This document shows positions 8,271 through 21,532 of a stretch of DNA of 64,000 nucleotides, in pieces (position 1 is the stretch's first letter; every line of letters begins with the position of its first letter). Source of the stretch: Amycolatopsis bullii (GTDB taxonomy: Bacteria > Actinomycetota > Actinomycetes > Mycobacteriales > Pseudonocardiaceae). The stretch is from NCBI RefSeq assembly GCF_014654205.1, contig NZ_BNAW01000010.1:62001-126000 (forward strand). The letters are read 5' to 3'. The notes under the pieces are model-generated. The model saw only the letters and a list, made by a program, of their open reading frames with translations. It was not told where the DNA came from and searched no databases. Both the position numbers and the translations under genes were made by a program.

Positions 8271-8288
8271 TGATAGAACGCTCTATCA
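8271..8288. promoter_or_regulatory. TetR-type operator, TGATAGA-N4-TCTATCA
   Basis: A perfect 7-bp inverted repeat with a 4-bp centre (ACGC) lies 7 bp upstream of the GTG start of the adjacent TetR gene. TetR regulators usually bind such a palindrome in their own promoter, and its closeness to the start suggests it overlaps the promoter and allows autorepression. No second copy was noticed in the window. Confidence 0.7.
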
Positions 8289-8295
8289 TCGAGGG

Positions 8296-8880
8296 GTGGC
8301 AGGGACCAAGGAACGCATCATGGCCGCCGGCGCCGAGCTCTTCCGGCGCAACGGCTACGCCGGTACCGGCCTGAAGCAGGTCGTCGCCGAGGCGAATGCG
8401 CCCTTCGGGTCCCTCTACCACTTCTTCCCCGGCGGCAAGGAACAACTCGGCGCCGAGGTCATCCGCACCTCCGGGCTCGCCTACATCGCCCTCTTCGACC
8501 TCTTCATCGCTCCGGCGGAAGATGTCGTCAGCGGCATCGAAGCCTTCTTCGCCGCCGGGATCGCGACCCTCGAAGCCACCGATTACGTCGAAGGCTGTCC
8601 GATCGCGACCGTCGCCCTCGAGGTCGCCTCCACCAACGAGCCGCTGCGGCAGGCCACCGCCGACGTCTTCACCGCCTGGATCGACGCCGGGACCGAGAAG
8701 TTCGCGAAGTTCGGGCTGCCGCGGGACGCCGCCCGGACCCTCACCATCACCGCGGTGAACAACCTCGAAGGCGCGTTCATCCTCTGCCGCTCGCTGCGGG
8801 ACACCGAAGCCATGGCCGTCGCCGGGGCCGCGACCGTCGAGGTGGCCAGGCGGCTCCTCGGAGAGTACCCGCAACCTTAG
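8296..8880 (+). CDS. TetR/AcrR family regulator (LmrA/YxaF-like)
   Basis: This 194-residue repressor-type protein has the N-terminal TetR helix-turn-helix (KERIMAAGAELFRRNGYAG, then LKQVVAEANAPFGSLYHFF). The ligand domain includes DYVEGCPIATVALEVAST, typical of the LmrA/YxaF subgroup that often controls drug or quinone responses. The GTG start is preceded by the palindrome at 8271-8288 and a GAGGGG ribosome-binding site. Its target may be only itself: the upstream gene is uricase and the downstream gene an alpha-galactosidase with separate control signals. Confidence 0.88.
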   Translation: MAGTKERIMAAGAELFRRNGYAGTGLKQVVAEANAPFGSLYHFFPGGKEQLGAEVIRTSGLAYIALFDLFIAPAEDVVSGIEAFFAAGIATLEATDYVEGCPIATVALEVASTNEPLRQATADVFTAWIDAGTEKFAKFGLPRDAARTLTITAVNNLEGAFILCRSLRDTEAMAVAGAATVEVARRLLGEYPQP

Positions 8881-8945
8881 CCGAGCCGGAACAAAAGTTA
8901 CCAACATGGCGCTTGACCTCGTGGGGATCCGCCACTGATCCTGAT

Positions 8946-8961
8946 TTTGGTCTAGTCCTCC
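8946..8961 (+). promoter_or_regulatory. DasR-like (dre) site ahead of the GH27 gene
   Basis: GGTCTAGTCC (8949-8958) differs by one base from the core GGTCTAGACC of the dre consensus bound by the GntR regulator DasR in streptomycetes; over the 16-bp consensus I count about 10 matches. It lies about 35 bp before the start codon of a secreted glycosidase, the usual setting for DasR sites. No dasR gene is in the window. Confidence 0.4.
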
Positions 8962-8992
8962 TGCCTCACAACGCCGTCCGGTTGGAGTCGCC

Positions 8993-10564
8993 ATGCGCCG
9001 CGCCCTCGCCGCTGCCGCCGCCGTCGCAGCCGCCGTCTCGATCCCCATTCCGGCCGAAGCCCTCGAGAACGGCCTGGCCCGCACTCCGCCGATGGGCTGG
9101 AACACCTGGAACACCTTCGAGTGCAACATCAACGAAACCCTGGTCAAGCAGACCACCGACCTGATGGTCAGCTCCGGGATGCGCGACCGCGGCTACACCT
9201 ACGTCAACCTCGACGACTGCTGGATGACCCGCTCCCGCGACAGCGCGGGCAACCTCGTCGCCGATCCCGCGAAGTTCCCCGGTGGCCTCAAGGCGCTCGG
9301 CGACTACATCCACGCCCGCGGCCTGAAGTTCGGCATCTACGAAAGCGCCGGCACGATGACGTGCCAGCAGTACCCCGGCAGCCTCGGCCACGAACAGGCC
9401 GACGCGAACCTCTTCGCGAGCTGGGGCGTCGACTACCTCAAGTACGACAATTGCTTCAACAACGGCAGCAACAGCCAGGAGGACTACATCCGGCGCTACT
9501 CGGCGATGCGCGACGCGCTGCAGGCCACCGGCCGCCCGATCGTCTACAGCATCTGCGAATGGGGTGACTTCGCCCCCGCGACCTGGGCGGGGGACGTCGG
9601 TAACCTGTGGCGCACCACCGGCGACATCACCAACAACTGGGGCACCGTCGACGCGATCTACCGCCAGAACGTCGGGCTCGCCTCCGCCGCGAAGCCGGGC
9701 GCCTGGAACGACCCGGACATGCTCGAGGTCGGCAACGGCATGGGCTTCAAAGAGGACCGCGCGCACTTCACACTGTGGGCGGCGATGGCCGCGCCGCTGA
9801 TCGCGGGCGCCGATCTGCGCTCCGCGAGCGTCGCCACCTTCTCTACTTACCTCAACGCGGACGTCATCGCGATCGACCAGGACACGCTCGGCAAACAGGC
9901 CCGGCGGATCGCCACCGGGAACGGGCTGGACGTCCTCGCGAAACCCCTCCGGGGTGGTGACGTCGCCGTGGTGCTGTTCAACGAGAACAACACCGCGAAC
10001 ACCATCTCGACGACCGCCGCCGCGGCCGGGCTGGCGGCCGCGTCGAGCTACCGGCTCACCAACCTGTGGTCGAAGGAGGTCTCCGCGACCACCGGCGCGA
10101 TCAGCGCGAACGTCCCGCCGCACAGTACGGTCGCCTACCGCGTGAGAGCCGGCGCGCACGGCACCAGCACCGACGCCACGCAGCCAATCCAGGGCGTCTC
10201 CTCGGCGCGGTGCATCGACGTCAGCGGCGGCTCGACGACGCCGGGCACCCCGGTCGACATCTGGGACTGCGGCGGTGGTCCGGTCCAGGCCTGGACGTTC
10301 ACCGGCGCCGGTGAGCTCAAGGCGGGCGGCCTCTGCCTCGACGCGAGCGGCGGCACCAGCGCGTCCGGGACGAAGCTCATCGTCTGGGGCTGCCACGGCG
10401 GCGCGAACCAGAAGTTCCGGCTCGAGGCCGGCGGCTCGATCACCCAGGCCGGGCTGTGCGTCGACGTCACCGGCGGCGACAAGCCCGCCGGCAACGTCAA
10501 CGGCACCCCGCTCGAGCTCTGGGGCTGCAACGACGAGGCCAACCAGAACTGGACGCTCAGGTAG
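8993..10564 (+). CDS. Secreted GH27 alpha-galactosidase with C-terminal CBM13 domain
   Basis: This is a 523-residue exported glycosidase. Residues 1-23 form a signal peptide (RR, an Ala/Val core, PAEA cleavage region). The GH27 (beta/alpha)8 domain follows: TPPMGWNTWN, the nucleophile in YLKYDNC (D152), and WNDPDMLEVGNG carrying the acid/base. A beta-sandwich C-domain runs to about residue 385. The last 130 residues are a ricin-type CBM13 domain with repeated QxW-like motifs (QAWTF, QKFRL, QNWTL). It would release terminal alpha-galactose (or alpha-N-acetylgalactosamine) from plant or microbial polysaccharide. It appears monocistronic and ends 1 bp before the convergent xanthine dehydrogenase operon. 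Confidence 0.93.
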   Translation: MRRALAAAAAVAAAVSIPIPAEALENGLARTPPMGWNTWNTFECNINETLVKQTTDLMVSSGMRDRGYTYVNLDDCWMTRSRDSAGNLVADPAKFPGGLKALGDYIHARGLKFGIYESAGTMTCQQYPGSLGHEQADANLFASWGVDYLKYDNCFNNGSNSQEDYIRRYSAMRDALQATGRPIVYSICEWGDFAPATWAGDVGNLWRTTGDITNNWGTVDAIYRQNVGLASAAKPGAWNDPDMLEVGNGMGFKEDRAHFTLWAAMAAPLIAGADLRSASVATFSTYLNADVIAIDQDTLGKQARRIATGNGLDVLAKPLRGGDVAVVLFNENNTANTISTTAAAAGLAAASSYRLTNLWSKEVSATTGAISANVPPHSTVAYRVRAGAHGTSTDATQPIQGVSSARCIDVSGGSTTPGTPVDIWDCGGGPVQAWTFTGAGELKAGGLCLDASGGTSASGTKLIVWGCHGGANQKFRLEAGGSITQAGLCVDVTGGDKPAGNVNGTPLELWGCNDEANQNWTLR

Positions 10565-10565
10565 C

Positions 10566-12823
<2,258 letters not shown>

Positions 12824-12827
<4 letters not shown>

Positions 12828-14164
12828 CTGGCCTCCTGCAACCGGATGCTCGCGGCGGCCAGCTCGCGGGCGATGGCGGATTCGTCGGCTTCGCGCAGGG
12901 TGCCGTCCTCGACGACGGCCTTGCCGCCGACGAACAGTCGGCGCAGCGGGGGCGTGGTGCCGAGCACCAGCGCGGCGACCGGGTCGGTGATGCCGGCGTG
13001 GTTCAGCCCGGTCAGGTCCCAGACGGCCAGGTCGGCGAGCTTCCCGGGCTCCAGGGACCCCAGGTCGTCCGCGCGGCCGAGGCAGCGGGCGCCGCCCATC
13101 GTGCCCATCCACAGCGCCTCCCGCGTGGTCAGGCCGCGGGGCCCGCCGCGCTGGCGGGCCTGCAGGAGCGCCTGGTGCAGCTCTTCGGCGAGGCCACCGG
13201 ACTCGCTGGAGGCCGCCCCGTCGACCCCGAGGCCGACCGCCACGCCGGCGTCCAGCAGGTCCCGGACCGGGGCGATACCGGAGCCGAGCCGTCCGTTGGA
13301 CGTCGGGCAGTGCGCCGAGCCGGTGCCGGTCGCGCCGAAGCGGCGGATGGCGTCGGGAGCGAGGTGGACGGTGTGGGCGAGCCAGACGTCGTCGGCGAGC
13401 CAGCCGAGCTTGTCGGCGTACTCGGCGGGCGTGCAGCCGGCTTCGGCGAGGCACTGCTGCTCCTCGTCGAGGGTCTCGGCGAGGTGGGTGTGCAGGCGGA
13501 CACCCTTGCTCCGGGCCAGCTCGGCCGCGCCCGACATCAGGCGTTCGGTGACCGAGAACGGCGAGCACGGGCCGACGGCGATCTGCAGGTGGGCGCCGGA
13601 CGAGTCGTCGTGGAAGCGGGCGATCGCCGCTTCGGTTCCGGTCAGCGCGTCCTCGGTCGACTCGACCAGGTTGTCCGGCGGCAGGCCGCCGTCGGACTCG
13701 CCGCGGTCCATCGAGCCGCGCACGACGTGCAGCCGGACGCCGATGCGCTGACGGGCCGCGGCCAGCGCCGCGACCTGGTCGCCGCCGTCGCGGGGGAAGA
13801 CGTAGTGGTGGTCGGCGACGGTGGTGCAGCCGGTCAGCGCCAACCGGGCCATCCCGGCGGTGCCCGCGGCGTGCGTGATCTCGTCGTCGAGGCGGCTCCA
13901 GACCGGGTAGAGCTGCTTGAGCCACTCGAACAGCGTGTGGTCGGCGGCCAGCCCGCGCGTGGCCCACTGGTAGAGGTGGTGGTGGGTGTTGATCAGGCCG
14001 GGCGTGACCAGGCAGCCTTCGGCCTCGACGCGTTCGTCGAACTCGCCGGTGTACACACCTTCGCCGACTTCGGCGATTCGGTCGTTCTCGACGACGACAT
14101 GCCCGCTCGCGTACTCCTCGCCGCTGACGGTGGCGATGGCCGCGTTCGCGATGAGCGTCCTCAC
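12824..14164 (-). CDS. Amidohydrolase, 8-oxoguanine/guanine deaminase type
   Basis: This 446-residue zinc amidohydrolase (COG0402) starts VRTLIANAAIATVSGEEY at a GTG that overlaps the stop of the FeS-subunit gene. Metal ligands appear in LINTHHHLYQWATRGL (H61, H63), in LHTHLAETLDE, in LAHTVHLAPD and in GLGVDGAASSE (Asp). The THHHLYQW pattern is typical of proteins annotated as 8-oxoguanine deaminase, which yield a xanthine-level product. Position inside the xanthine dehydrogenase operon supports conversion of guanine or 8-oxoguanine to a substrate of the next enzyme or to urate. Exact base preference cannot be read from sequence. Confidence 0.85.
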
Positions 14165-14628
14165 GCCACGCCTCCCTTCGCGACGGCACGGACCGCGTCG
14201 AGGATCTTCTCGTAGCCGGTGCAGCGGCAGAGGTTGCCGGCCAGCGCCTCGCGGATCTCCTCGTCGCTGGGATCGGGGACGCGGTTCAGCAGGTCGTGCG
14301 CGGCGACGACCAGGCCCGGCGTGCAGAACCCGCACTGCACCGCGCCCGCGTCCACAAAGGACTGCTGGACGGGGTCGAGGGTGTCGCCGTCGGCCAGCCC
14401 CTCGACCGTGCGGACCCCGCGGCCTTCCGCCTGGCCGGCCGCGACCAGGCAGGCGCACACCGGGACGTCGTCGAGGTAGACCGTGCACGAGCCGCATTCG
14501 CCCTGCTCACAGGCGTTCTTCGAGCCCGGCAGCCCGAGCCGTTCCCGCAGCACGTACAGCAAGCTTTCGCCTTCCCAGACGTCGTCCGCCTGCCGCGGCT
14601 CGCCGTTGATCGTGACATTCAGGCGCAT
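14161..14628 (-). CDS. Xanthine dehydrogenase, 2Fe-2S subunit
   Basis: This 155-residue electron-transfer subunit carries two iron-sulfur clusters. The plant-type N-terminal cluster motif is CEQGECGSCTVYLDDVPVCAC; the C-terminal four-helix domain holds CGFCTPG and CRCTGYEKI. Its start overlaps the FAD-subunit stop by 10 bp and its stop overlaps the deaminase start, so the operon is translationally coupled throughout. It passes electrons from the molybdenum centre to the FAD subunit. Confidence 0.94.
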   Translation of the reverse strand: MRLNVTINGEPRQADDVWEGESLLYVLRERLGLPGSKNACEQGECGSCTVYLDDVPVCACLVAAGQAEGRGVRTVEGLADGDTLDPVQQSFVDAGAVQCGFCTPGLVVAAHDLLNRVPDPSDEEIREALAGNLCRCTGYEKILDAVRAVAKGGVA

Positions 14629-15485
14629 GCGCGCTCTCCCGTCCGGTGTTCATCCCAGGCCCAGGTCAACGTACGCCGCGCTAGTACCCCCAAAGCGTGC
14701 TTCCGATACGCGGCACTGCCGCGGACGTCGTCGATCGGCGACGTCGCTTCGGCCACCAGGTCGCCGAAGCGCCGCTTCAGCGAGTCGGGCAACGCTTCGG
14801 AGGAGCCCCACGGCAGCTCGGCGGCCAGGAACTCCTCGGCTGCACGGGCGCGGCGCGGAGTCGGGGCGGCGGACCCGATCGCGGCGCCGACCTGGCCGTT
14901 CCGCAGCGCCAGCGCGAAGGAGCAGACCGCGATGACCATCGCGTTGCGCGTGCCGACCTTGGCGAACTGCTGCGGCCCGGCGTGCGCGGGCAGGTGGACG
15001 GCGGTGATCAGCTCGTCCGGCTCGAGGGCGTGGCGTTTCACGCCGACGTAGAACTCCTCCGCCGCCAGGAGGCGGGTTCCCCGGACGGAGGCCACCTCGA
15101 TCCGCGCGTCCAGCGCGAGCAGCACCGGGTGGGTGTCGCCGGCGGGCGAGGCGGCGCCGAGGTTGCCGCCGACCGTGCCGCGGTTGCGGATCTGCGGGGA
15201 CCCGACCGTGCGCGACGCCATGGCCAGCGCGGGGACGGATTCACCCAGTTCGGTGATGACCCGGGAGTACGGGACGCCGGCGCCGAGCCGGACCGTGCCG
15301 TCCTCCACAGTGGACCACTCCGTCAGCTCTCCGACCCTGGTCAGGTCGAGCAGGGCCTCGGGACGCCGGTGGTCGAAGTTCAGCTCGACCATGACGTCGG
15401 TGCCGCCGGCGATCGGCACCGCGCCGGGCCGCTCGGCCTTGAGGGCCAGTGCCTCGGCGAGCGTCGCGGGACGCAGGAACTCCAC
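14619..15485 (-). CDS. Xanthine dehydrogenase, FAD-binding subunit
   Basis: This 288-residue subunit is of the CoxM/vanillyl-alcohol-oxidase FAD fold. Landmarks are the N-terminal PIAGGTDVMVELNFD (flavin pyrophosphate loop), RNRGTVGGNLGAASPAGD in the middle, and the C-terminal CO dehydrogenase flavoprotein domain (AAIGSAAPTPRRARAAEEF). It is the promoter-proximal gene of the operon and is divergent from pucR, with 122 bp between the starts. The GAAGGAGCAACC just upstream of the ATG gives a good ribosome-binding site. Confidence 0.92.
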   Translation of the reverse strand: MEFLRPATLAEALALKAERPGAVPIAGGTDVMVELNFDHRRPEALLDLTRVGELTEWSTVEDGTVRLGAGVPYSRVITELGESVPALAMASRTVGSPQIRNRGTVGGNLGAASPAGDTHPVLLALDARIEVASVRGTRLLAAEEFYVGVKRHALEPDELITAVHLPAHAGPQQFAKVGTRNAMVIAVCSFALALRNGQVGAAIGSAAPTPRRARAAEEFLAAELPWGSSEALPDSLKRRFGDLVAEATSPIDDVRGSAAYRKHALGVLARRTLTWAWDEHRTGERACA

Positions 15486-15607
15486 TGGTTGCTCCTTCGT
15501 GGGGGCGATAGCCCAGTAGACGACGGATCACGGCCGGGCGGCAACGGCACCACGCATGAAACGCACAGGAGCGGAGCGGGGGCCGTTTGTGCTTTCCTAC
15601 AAGCCTC

Positions 15608-16927
15608 ATGACGACCGTGAAAACTCTGCTGGGCCTCCCCGGCCTGCGGCTGCGCCCGCGGGCCGGGACCGACCTGCTCGACCGGCCGGTGACGCGCATC
15701 TACGTCACGGAGCTGTCCGACCCCGGACGGTACCTGTCGGCCGGCGAGCTGGTGCTGTCCGGCCTGCTCTGGTGGCACGCTCCGGGCGACGCCGAGCCGT
15801 TCGTGGCCGCGCTGGCCCGCTCCGGCGCGGCGGCGCTGGCCGCGTCCGGCGCCGACTCGGGCGGGATTCCGGACGACGTCGTCGACGCCTGCGTCCGGCA
15901 CCGGATCCCGCTGCTGGAGGTGCCGGCCGACCTGTCGTTCTCGGTGATCACCGAGCAGGTCGTGCTGGCGTTGGCGGCCGCGTCGGACAGCGCGCGCAAA
16001 CGTTTGCAGGCCGCCGCGGAGGCACCGGTCGAGACGCTGGTGGAGCGCGCTTCGGCCGAACTCGGGCTGCCCTGCTGGGTGGTGTCGGGCCTGGGCCGGC
16101 TGGTCGCCGGGACGGCCCCGCTGCCGATGCCGCCCGAGGACGTCGTCCGCCGGTACGCGGCCCGCGAGCCGGGACCGCTGACGGTGCTCCCGGTCGAGGG
16201 GCGGCACGCGGTGCCGTGGCTGATCGCCGTGGGTGGCTCGCTGAGCACCGCCCAGGCCGAGCTGGCCGAGGAGGTCGCCGGGCTGGTCGGGGTCACGCGG
16301 GCGCGGGCCCCGCGGCCTGACGTGTCGTTGCCCGCGGAGGTGTGCGTCGTCGCGTTGCGGACCGAAGGCAGCGATGAGAGCCGGGACGTCCTGAGCGAGT
16401 TGCTGCCGGACGCGCTGCTGCTCGATTCCGCGGGAGACACCGCGTACGCGGCTGCGGCGCGGCCCTCGGTGACGGGTCTGTCCACTGTGGAGCCGTTGCT
16501 GCGGGCCACGCGAATCCTGTGCGGCGTCGGCGATCCGGGCCCGCGCGAGGAGAGCATCGAGAGCGCGCGGTACGCGGTGGAGGTGGCGGCGCGGCGGCCG
16601 GGCCGGGTGGCGGTGGTCCGGGCCGGCGAGGTCGACGTGCACGAGCTGCTGCTGGCCGGCGCGCCCGACGGACTGCGCGCGGCCCTGCGCCGCCGGGTGC
16701 TCGGGCCGCTGCTGGCCTACGACGCGGAGCAGCACACGGATCTCGTGCACACGGTCCGCGTGTTCCTGGAGTGCTCGGGTTCGCCGACCCGGGCGGCGAA
16801 GGCGCTGCACGTCCACGTCAACACGCTGCGGTACCGCATCGGGCGGGCGGGCGAGCTGCTCGGCGCAGATCTGACGGAGTTCACCGATCAGCTCGACGTC
16901 TACCTCGCGTTGCGCGCCGGCGACTAG
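15608..16927 (+). CDS. PucR family transcriptional regulator
   Basis: This 439-residue protein has an N-terminal PucR domain (purine catabolism regulator-like: LGLPGLRLRPRAGTDLLDRPVTRIYVTELSDPG, seen in pieces across residues 6-40), a central GGDEF-like linker and a C-terminal HTH_30 (TRAAKALHVHVNTLRYRIG). Members of this family commonly activate purine-degradation genes, and this one is divergent from the xanthine dehydrogenase operon, its probable target. I chose the ATG at 15608. TACAAG at 15598-15603 is a possible -10 whose start site would fall at or beside the ATG, so a leaderless mRNA is likely. Confidence 0.88.
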   Translation: MTTVKTLLGLPGLRLRPRAGTDLLDRPVTRIYVTELSDPGRYLSAGELVLSGLLWWHAPGDAEPFVAALARSGAAALAASGADSGGIPDDVVDACVRHRIPLLEVPADLSFSVITEQVVLALAAASDSARKRLQAAAEAPVETLVERASAELGLPCWVVSGLGRLVAGTAPLPMPPEDVVRRYAAREPGPLTVLPVEGRHAVPWLIAVGGSLSTAQAELAEEVAGLVGVTRARAPRPDVSLPAEVCVVALRTEGSDESRDVLSELLPDALLLDSAGDTAYAAAARPSVTGLSTVEPLLRATRILCGVGDPGPREESIESARYAVEVAARRPGRVAVVRAGEVDVHELLLAGAPDGLRAALRRRVLGPLLAYDAEQHTDLVHTVRVFLECSGSPTRAAKALHVHVNTLRYRIGRAGELLGADLTEFTDQLDVYLALRAGD

Positions 16928-17015
16928 GACACCGCTCGGCGCAGCGGGCGTGCCTCGCACCCCATCGGCCGCCGTCTCGCGTTGCGTGACCGGGTGCAGG
17001 GGGGAGGATGAGCCG

Positions 17016-17504
17016 GTGGACCCCGAAATCGCGTCGGCCCGGCAGGCGGCGGACGACGCCCGCGTGCTGGCCTTCGGGCGGCTGCAGGGCGCGGCGCACC
17101 GGCTCGGGTACCTGCTCGGGCGGGCCCTGGAGCGCGAATGCGGGATCACGCACCTGATGTACGAAGTGCTGCTGATCGTCGGCCGCACCGGCGAGGACGG
17201 GCTGACCATGCGCTCGATCGCCCAGGAGCAGGTGCTCACCACCGGCGGGGCGACCCGGCTGGTCGACCGGATGGTGGCGGTCGGGCTGGTGACCCGCACG
17301 GCCTCCCCGAGCGACCGGCGGGTCCAGCTCGTCCGGCTCACCGCGCTCGGCGAGGAGACGACCGTGCGGGCCAGCCGCCTGCACGTAGCGAACATCGAGC
17401 AGTTCTTCTTCGGGCCGCTGCCCGAGGACCACCGGGAGCGGTTCGCCGAAGACCTGCGGACGTTGAGCCACTTCGCGCGGGATGCACTCCCGCGGCTGCG
17501 GTAG
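17016..17504 (+). CDS. MarR family transcriptional regulator
   Basis: This 162-residue winged-helix protein shows the MarR core: GITHLMYEVLLIVGRTG, LTMRSIAQEQVLTTGGATRLVDRM (recognition region) and the wing VTRTASPSDRRVQLVRLT. The GTG start follows a strong GGGGAGG ribosome-binding site, better placed than upstream in-frame starts. It stands alone between pucR and a DUF2786 gene. Target and ligand are unknown. Confidence 0.9.
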   Translation: MDPEIASARQAADDARVLAFGRLQGAAHRLGYLLGRALERECGITHLMYEVLLIVGRTGEDGLTMRSIAQEQVLTTGGATRLVDRMVAVGLVTRTASPSDRRVQLVRLTALGEETTVRASRLHVANIEQFFFGPLPEDHRERFAEDLRTLSHFARDALPRLR

Positions 17505-17562
17505 ACCCCCGGTGCCGTGACGCCCCGGCGTCCCCTCGAAGGCGCTACGGCAGACTGGCGGG

Positions 17563-18717
17563 GTGGGCAAGCGGAAGCGGGTTCCCGTCGGCCCGCCGCC
17601 GACGACGGCCGGGGAGTTCGGCAACGCGCTGATCGCCGCCGCACCGGGTGACGCCGACCGGCTCGCGCCGGGGTTCACCGTGCCGGCCGAACTCGCCGAA
17701 GCCGCGGACCGCGTCGGGCGGCAGCTGATCGGCCGGGCGTGCCGGGGCGGCTGGCTGCCCGAAGACCTCCACCAGGCCGCCCGGCGCCGCCTCGACGAGT
17801 TCGCCGGCTCGTACCTGCTCGACGCGCTCGCCGCCTACGCCGGGCAGTTCCCGGTCGTGCACACGGACTGGCAGGCCCAGCTCGACGCGGCGGGCGCCGT
17901 CCGCTGGTGGACGGAGACCGAGCCGCACCTGCCGCAGTGGGCGGCGAAGCACATCCTCACGCCGTCCGAAGCCGTGGCGGCGGTCATCGACGCGTTCGGC
18001 CTGCTGAAGACGCTGCCCGCGGTGACCGTCGTGCTGCCGGCGCCGGGGACGCCGCTGGAGCGCCCGGCGCGGCACCACGTCGACGAAAAGAAGCTGGGCC
18101 GCGTCCGCGCCCTGCTGGCCAAGGCCGAATCGAGCACGTTCCCGGAGGAAGCCGAGGCGCTTTCGGCGAAGGCGCAGGAGCTGATGACCCGCCACGCGCT
18201 CGACCGCGTGCTGGTCGAGGCCGCCGAAGCCGCGCCCGAGCGGCCCGCGGCCCGCCGGATCTGGCTCGACACGCCGTACACCGACGCCAAGTCGCTGCTG
18301 GTCCACGTGGTCGCGCAGGCCAACCGCTGCCGCGCGGTCTTCGACTCGCGCTGGGAGTTCGTCACGGTCATCGGCGACGAAGACGACCTGGACTCCGTCG
18401 AGCTGCTGACGACGTCGTTGCTCGTGCAGGCGACGCGGGCGATGATCGCCGACCCGGCGGGGCGGTCGCGGCCGTTCCGCAAGTCGTTCCTCGTCTCCTA
18501 CGCCACCCGCATCGGCGAGCGGCTCGAGCGAGCGGCGGAAGCGACGATCGCGGAATCGCCGGAGCTGCTGCCGGTGCTGGCTTCCCACCAGAAGAACGTG
18601 GCCGCGGCGTTCACCGAGCTGTTCCCCGAAGTGGTGAACAAGTCGGTGACCGTGCGCAGCCACGAAGGCTGGGGCGCGGGCCGCGCGGCCGCCGACCGCG
18701 CCCGCCTCGGCGACTGA
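17563..18717 (+). CDS. DUF2786 domain protein
   Basis: This 384-residue protein contains DUF2786 at about residues 175-215 (DEKKLGRVRALLAKAESSTF, then EEAEALSAKAQELMTRHAL), a short helical domain of unknown role also found in some phage and actinobacterial proteins. The N-terminal 170 residues are a helical region without a recognised family, and the C-terminal part (SLLVHVVAQANRCRAVF...) is the usual DUF2786 partner region. No signal peptide or TM segment. It ends 3 bp from the convergent lyase gene. Confidence 0.8.
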   Translation: MGKRKRVPVGPPPTTAGEFGNALIAAAPGDADRLAPGFTVPAELAEAADRVGRQLIGRACRGGWLPEDLHQAARRRLDEFAGSYLLDALAAYAGQFPVVHTDWQAQLDAAGAVRWWTETEPHLPQWAAKHILTPSEAVAAVIDAFGLLKTLPAVTVVLPAPGTPLERPARHHVDEKKLGRVRALLAKAESSTFPEEAEALSAKAQELMTRHALDRVLVEAAEAAPERPAARRIWLDTPYTDAKSLLVHVVAQANRCRAVFDSRWEFVTVIGDEDDLDSVELLTTSLLVQATRAMIADPAGRSRPFRKSFLVSYATRIGERLERAAEATIAESPELLPVLASHQKNVAAAFTELFPEVVNKSVTVRSHEGWGAGRAAADRARLGD

Positions 18718-18720
18718 CCC

Positions 18721-19907
18721 TCACACCTCGCGCCGGGCGTACTTCTCCAGCTCCGGCCGTCCGAACGGCAGCTCGCCTTCGTCGAGAGCCCCGCAATCCA
18801 GACCCCGCAGCAGGTACACCGCCAGCGCCTGAGCCGTCGCCGGCTCGTCCAGCACTCCCCCGGCCGTCTTCTCCGCGTACGCGCGCAGCCGCTCCACCGC
18901 CTCCGTGAACCCCGCGCGGTAGAACGCGTACGTCGCCGCGAAGCGGGTCGGCAGCTGGTGGGGGTGCAGGTCCCAGCCCTGGTAGAAGCCGCGCTCCAGG
19001 GACCGGCTGACCAGCCGGAGGTGTTCGGCCCACGCCGAGGGCAGGGCGTCGCCGATCGGGAGCCGGTTCGTCGAGCCGTCCGAGAGGCGGACGCCGGTGC
19101 CCGCCGCCGCCACCTGCATCAGGCCCTTGGCCAGGTCCGCCGCCGGGTGTTCCATGCTCTGGTACGCCGCCGCGATGCCGAGGCCTGCGCTGTAGTCGTA
19201 CGTCCCGTAGTGCAGGCCCGAACAGCGGCCCGAAGCGGCCTGCACGATCCGCGCCACCGACAGCGTCCCGTCAGTATCCACAATGGACTGCGAAGTCTCG
19301 ATCTGGACCTCGAAGCGCAAGACTCCCGAGGAAAGCCCGTACGCGGATTCCAGCCGCGAGAGGACCTCCGCGGCCACCGCGACCTGCTCGACCGCCGTCA
19401 CCTTCGGCAGCGTGACGACGAATCCCGGCGGCAGCGGCCCGTTGTCGAGCAACGAACCCAGGAACAAATCCAGGGTGCGGATGCCACGCCGGCGCGTCGC
19501 CGCTTCGAAGCTCTTGAAGCGGATGCCGCAGAACGGTGTCCCGCCGGTCGTTGCCAGGGTCTGCCCGGCCGCCCGGGCGGCGGCGTCCTCGACGTCGTCC
19601 GGCACGCGGCCGTAGCCGTCCTCGAAGTCGATCCGCAGGTCCTCGATCGGCTCGGTCAGCAGCTTGGCGCGGACGCGCTCGTACACGTCCGCGCCGACGC
19701 CGAGGAGGTCGCCGTGCTCGATGAACACGCGCATCGCCTGCTTGCCCCAGTCGGCCACCAGGCGCGTCTTGTACTGCGACGCCGGGACGTAGACCGTGTG
19801 CACGGGCTGCCGTCCCGGCCGCTCCCCCGGGTACGACGCCGCGACACGCGCGTCGGCCGCAGCCAGGCGCGCGTCGGCGGCGTCGTAGACGTCCTCGGGC
19901 AGTCGCA

Positions 19908-19908
<1 letters not shown>
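18721..19908 (-). CDS. HpcH/HpaI-type aldolase/citrate-lyase family protein (DUF6986-like)
   Basis: This 395-residue TIM-barrel protein resembles the HpcH/CitE superfamily: LRIDFEDGYG supplies an acidic metal site, VTLPKVTAVEQVAV and RFEVQIETSQSI hold strands with the expected Arg/Glu residues, and the C-terminal half is all-helical. It starts at a GTG whose G is the last base of the aceB stop (TAGTG), so it is tightly coupled to malate synthase. Members of this group are regularly found next to aceB in actinobacteria. A CoA-ester or 2-oxoacid lyase is plausible, but the reaction is unknown. Confidence 0.75.
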
Positions 19909-21485
<1,577 letters not shown>

Positions 21486-21532
21486 GGGGAAACACCTCGA
21501 GGGTTCGGATCTTTGGATAACGGCCCTACGGT

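Noticed and set aside
15995..16006. GCAAACGTTTGC inside pucR as an operator
   Set aside because: It lies deep in the coding region and fits ordinary codons; noted only because the same 12-mer is intergenic at 41988.
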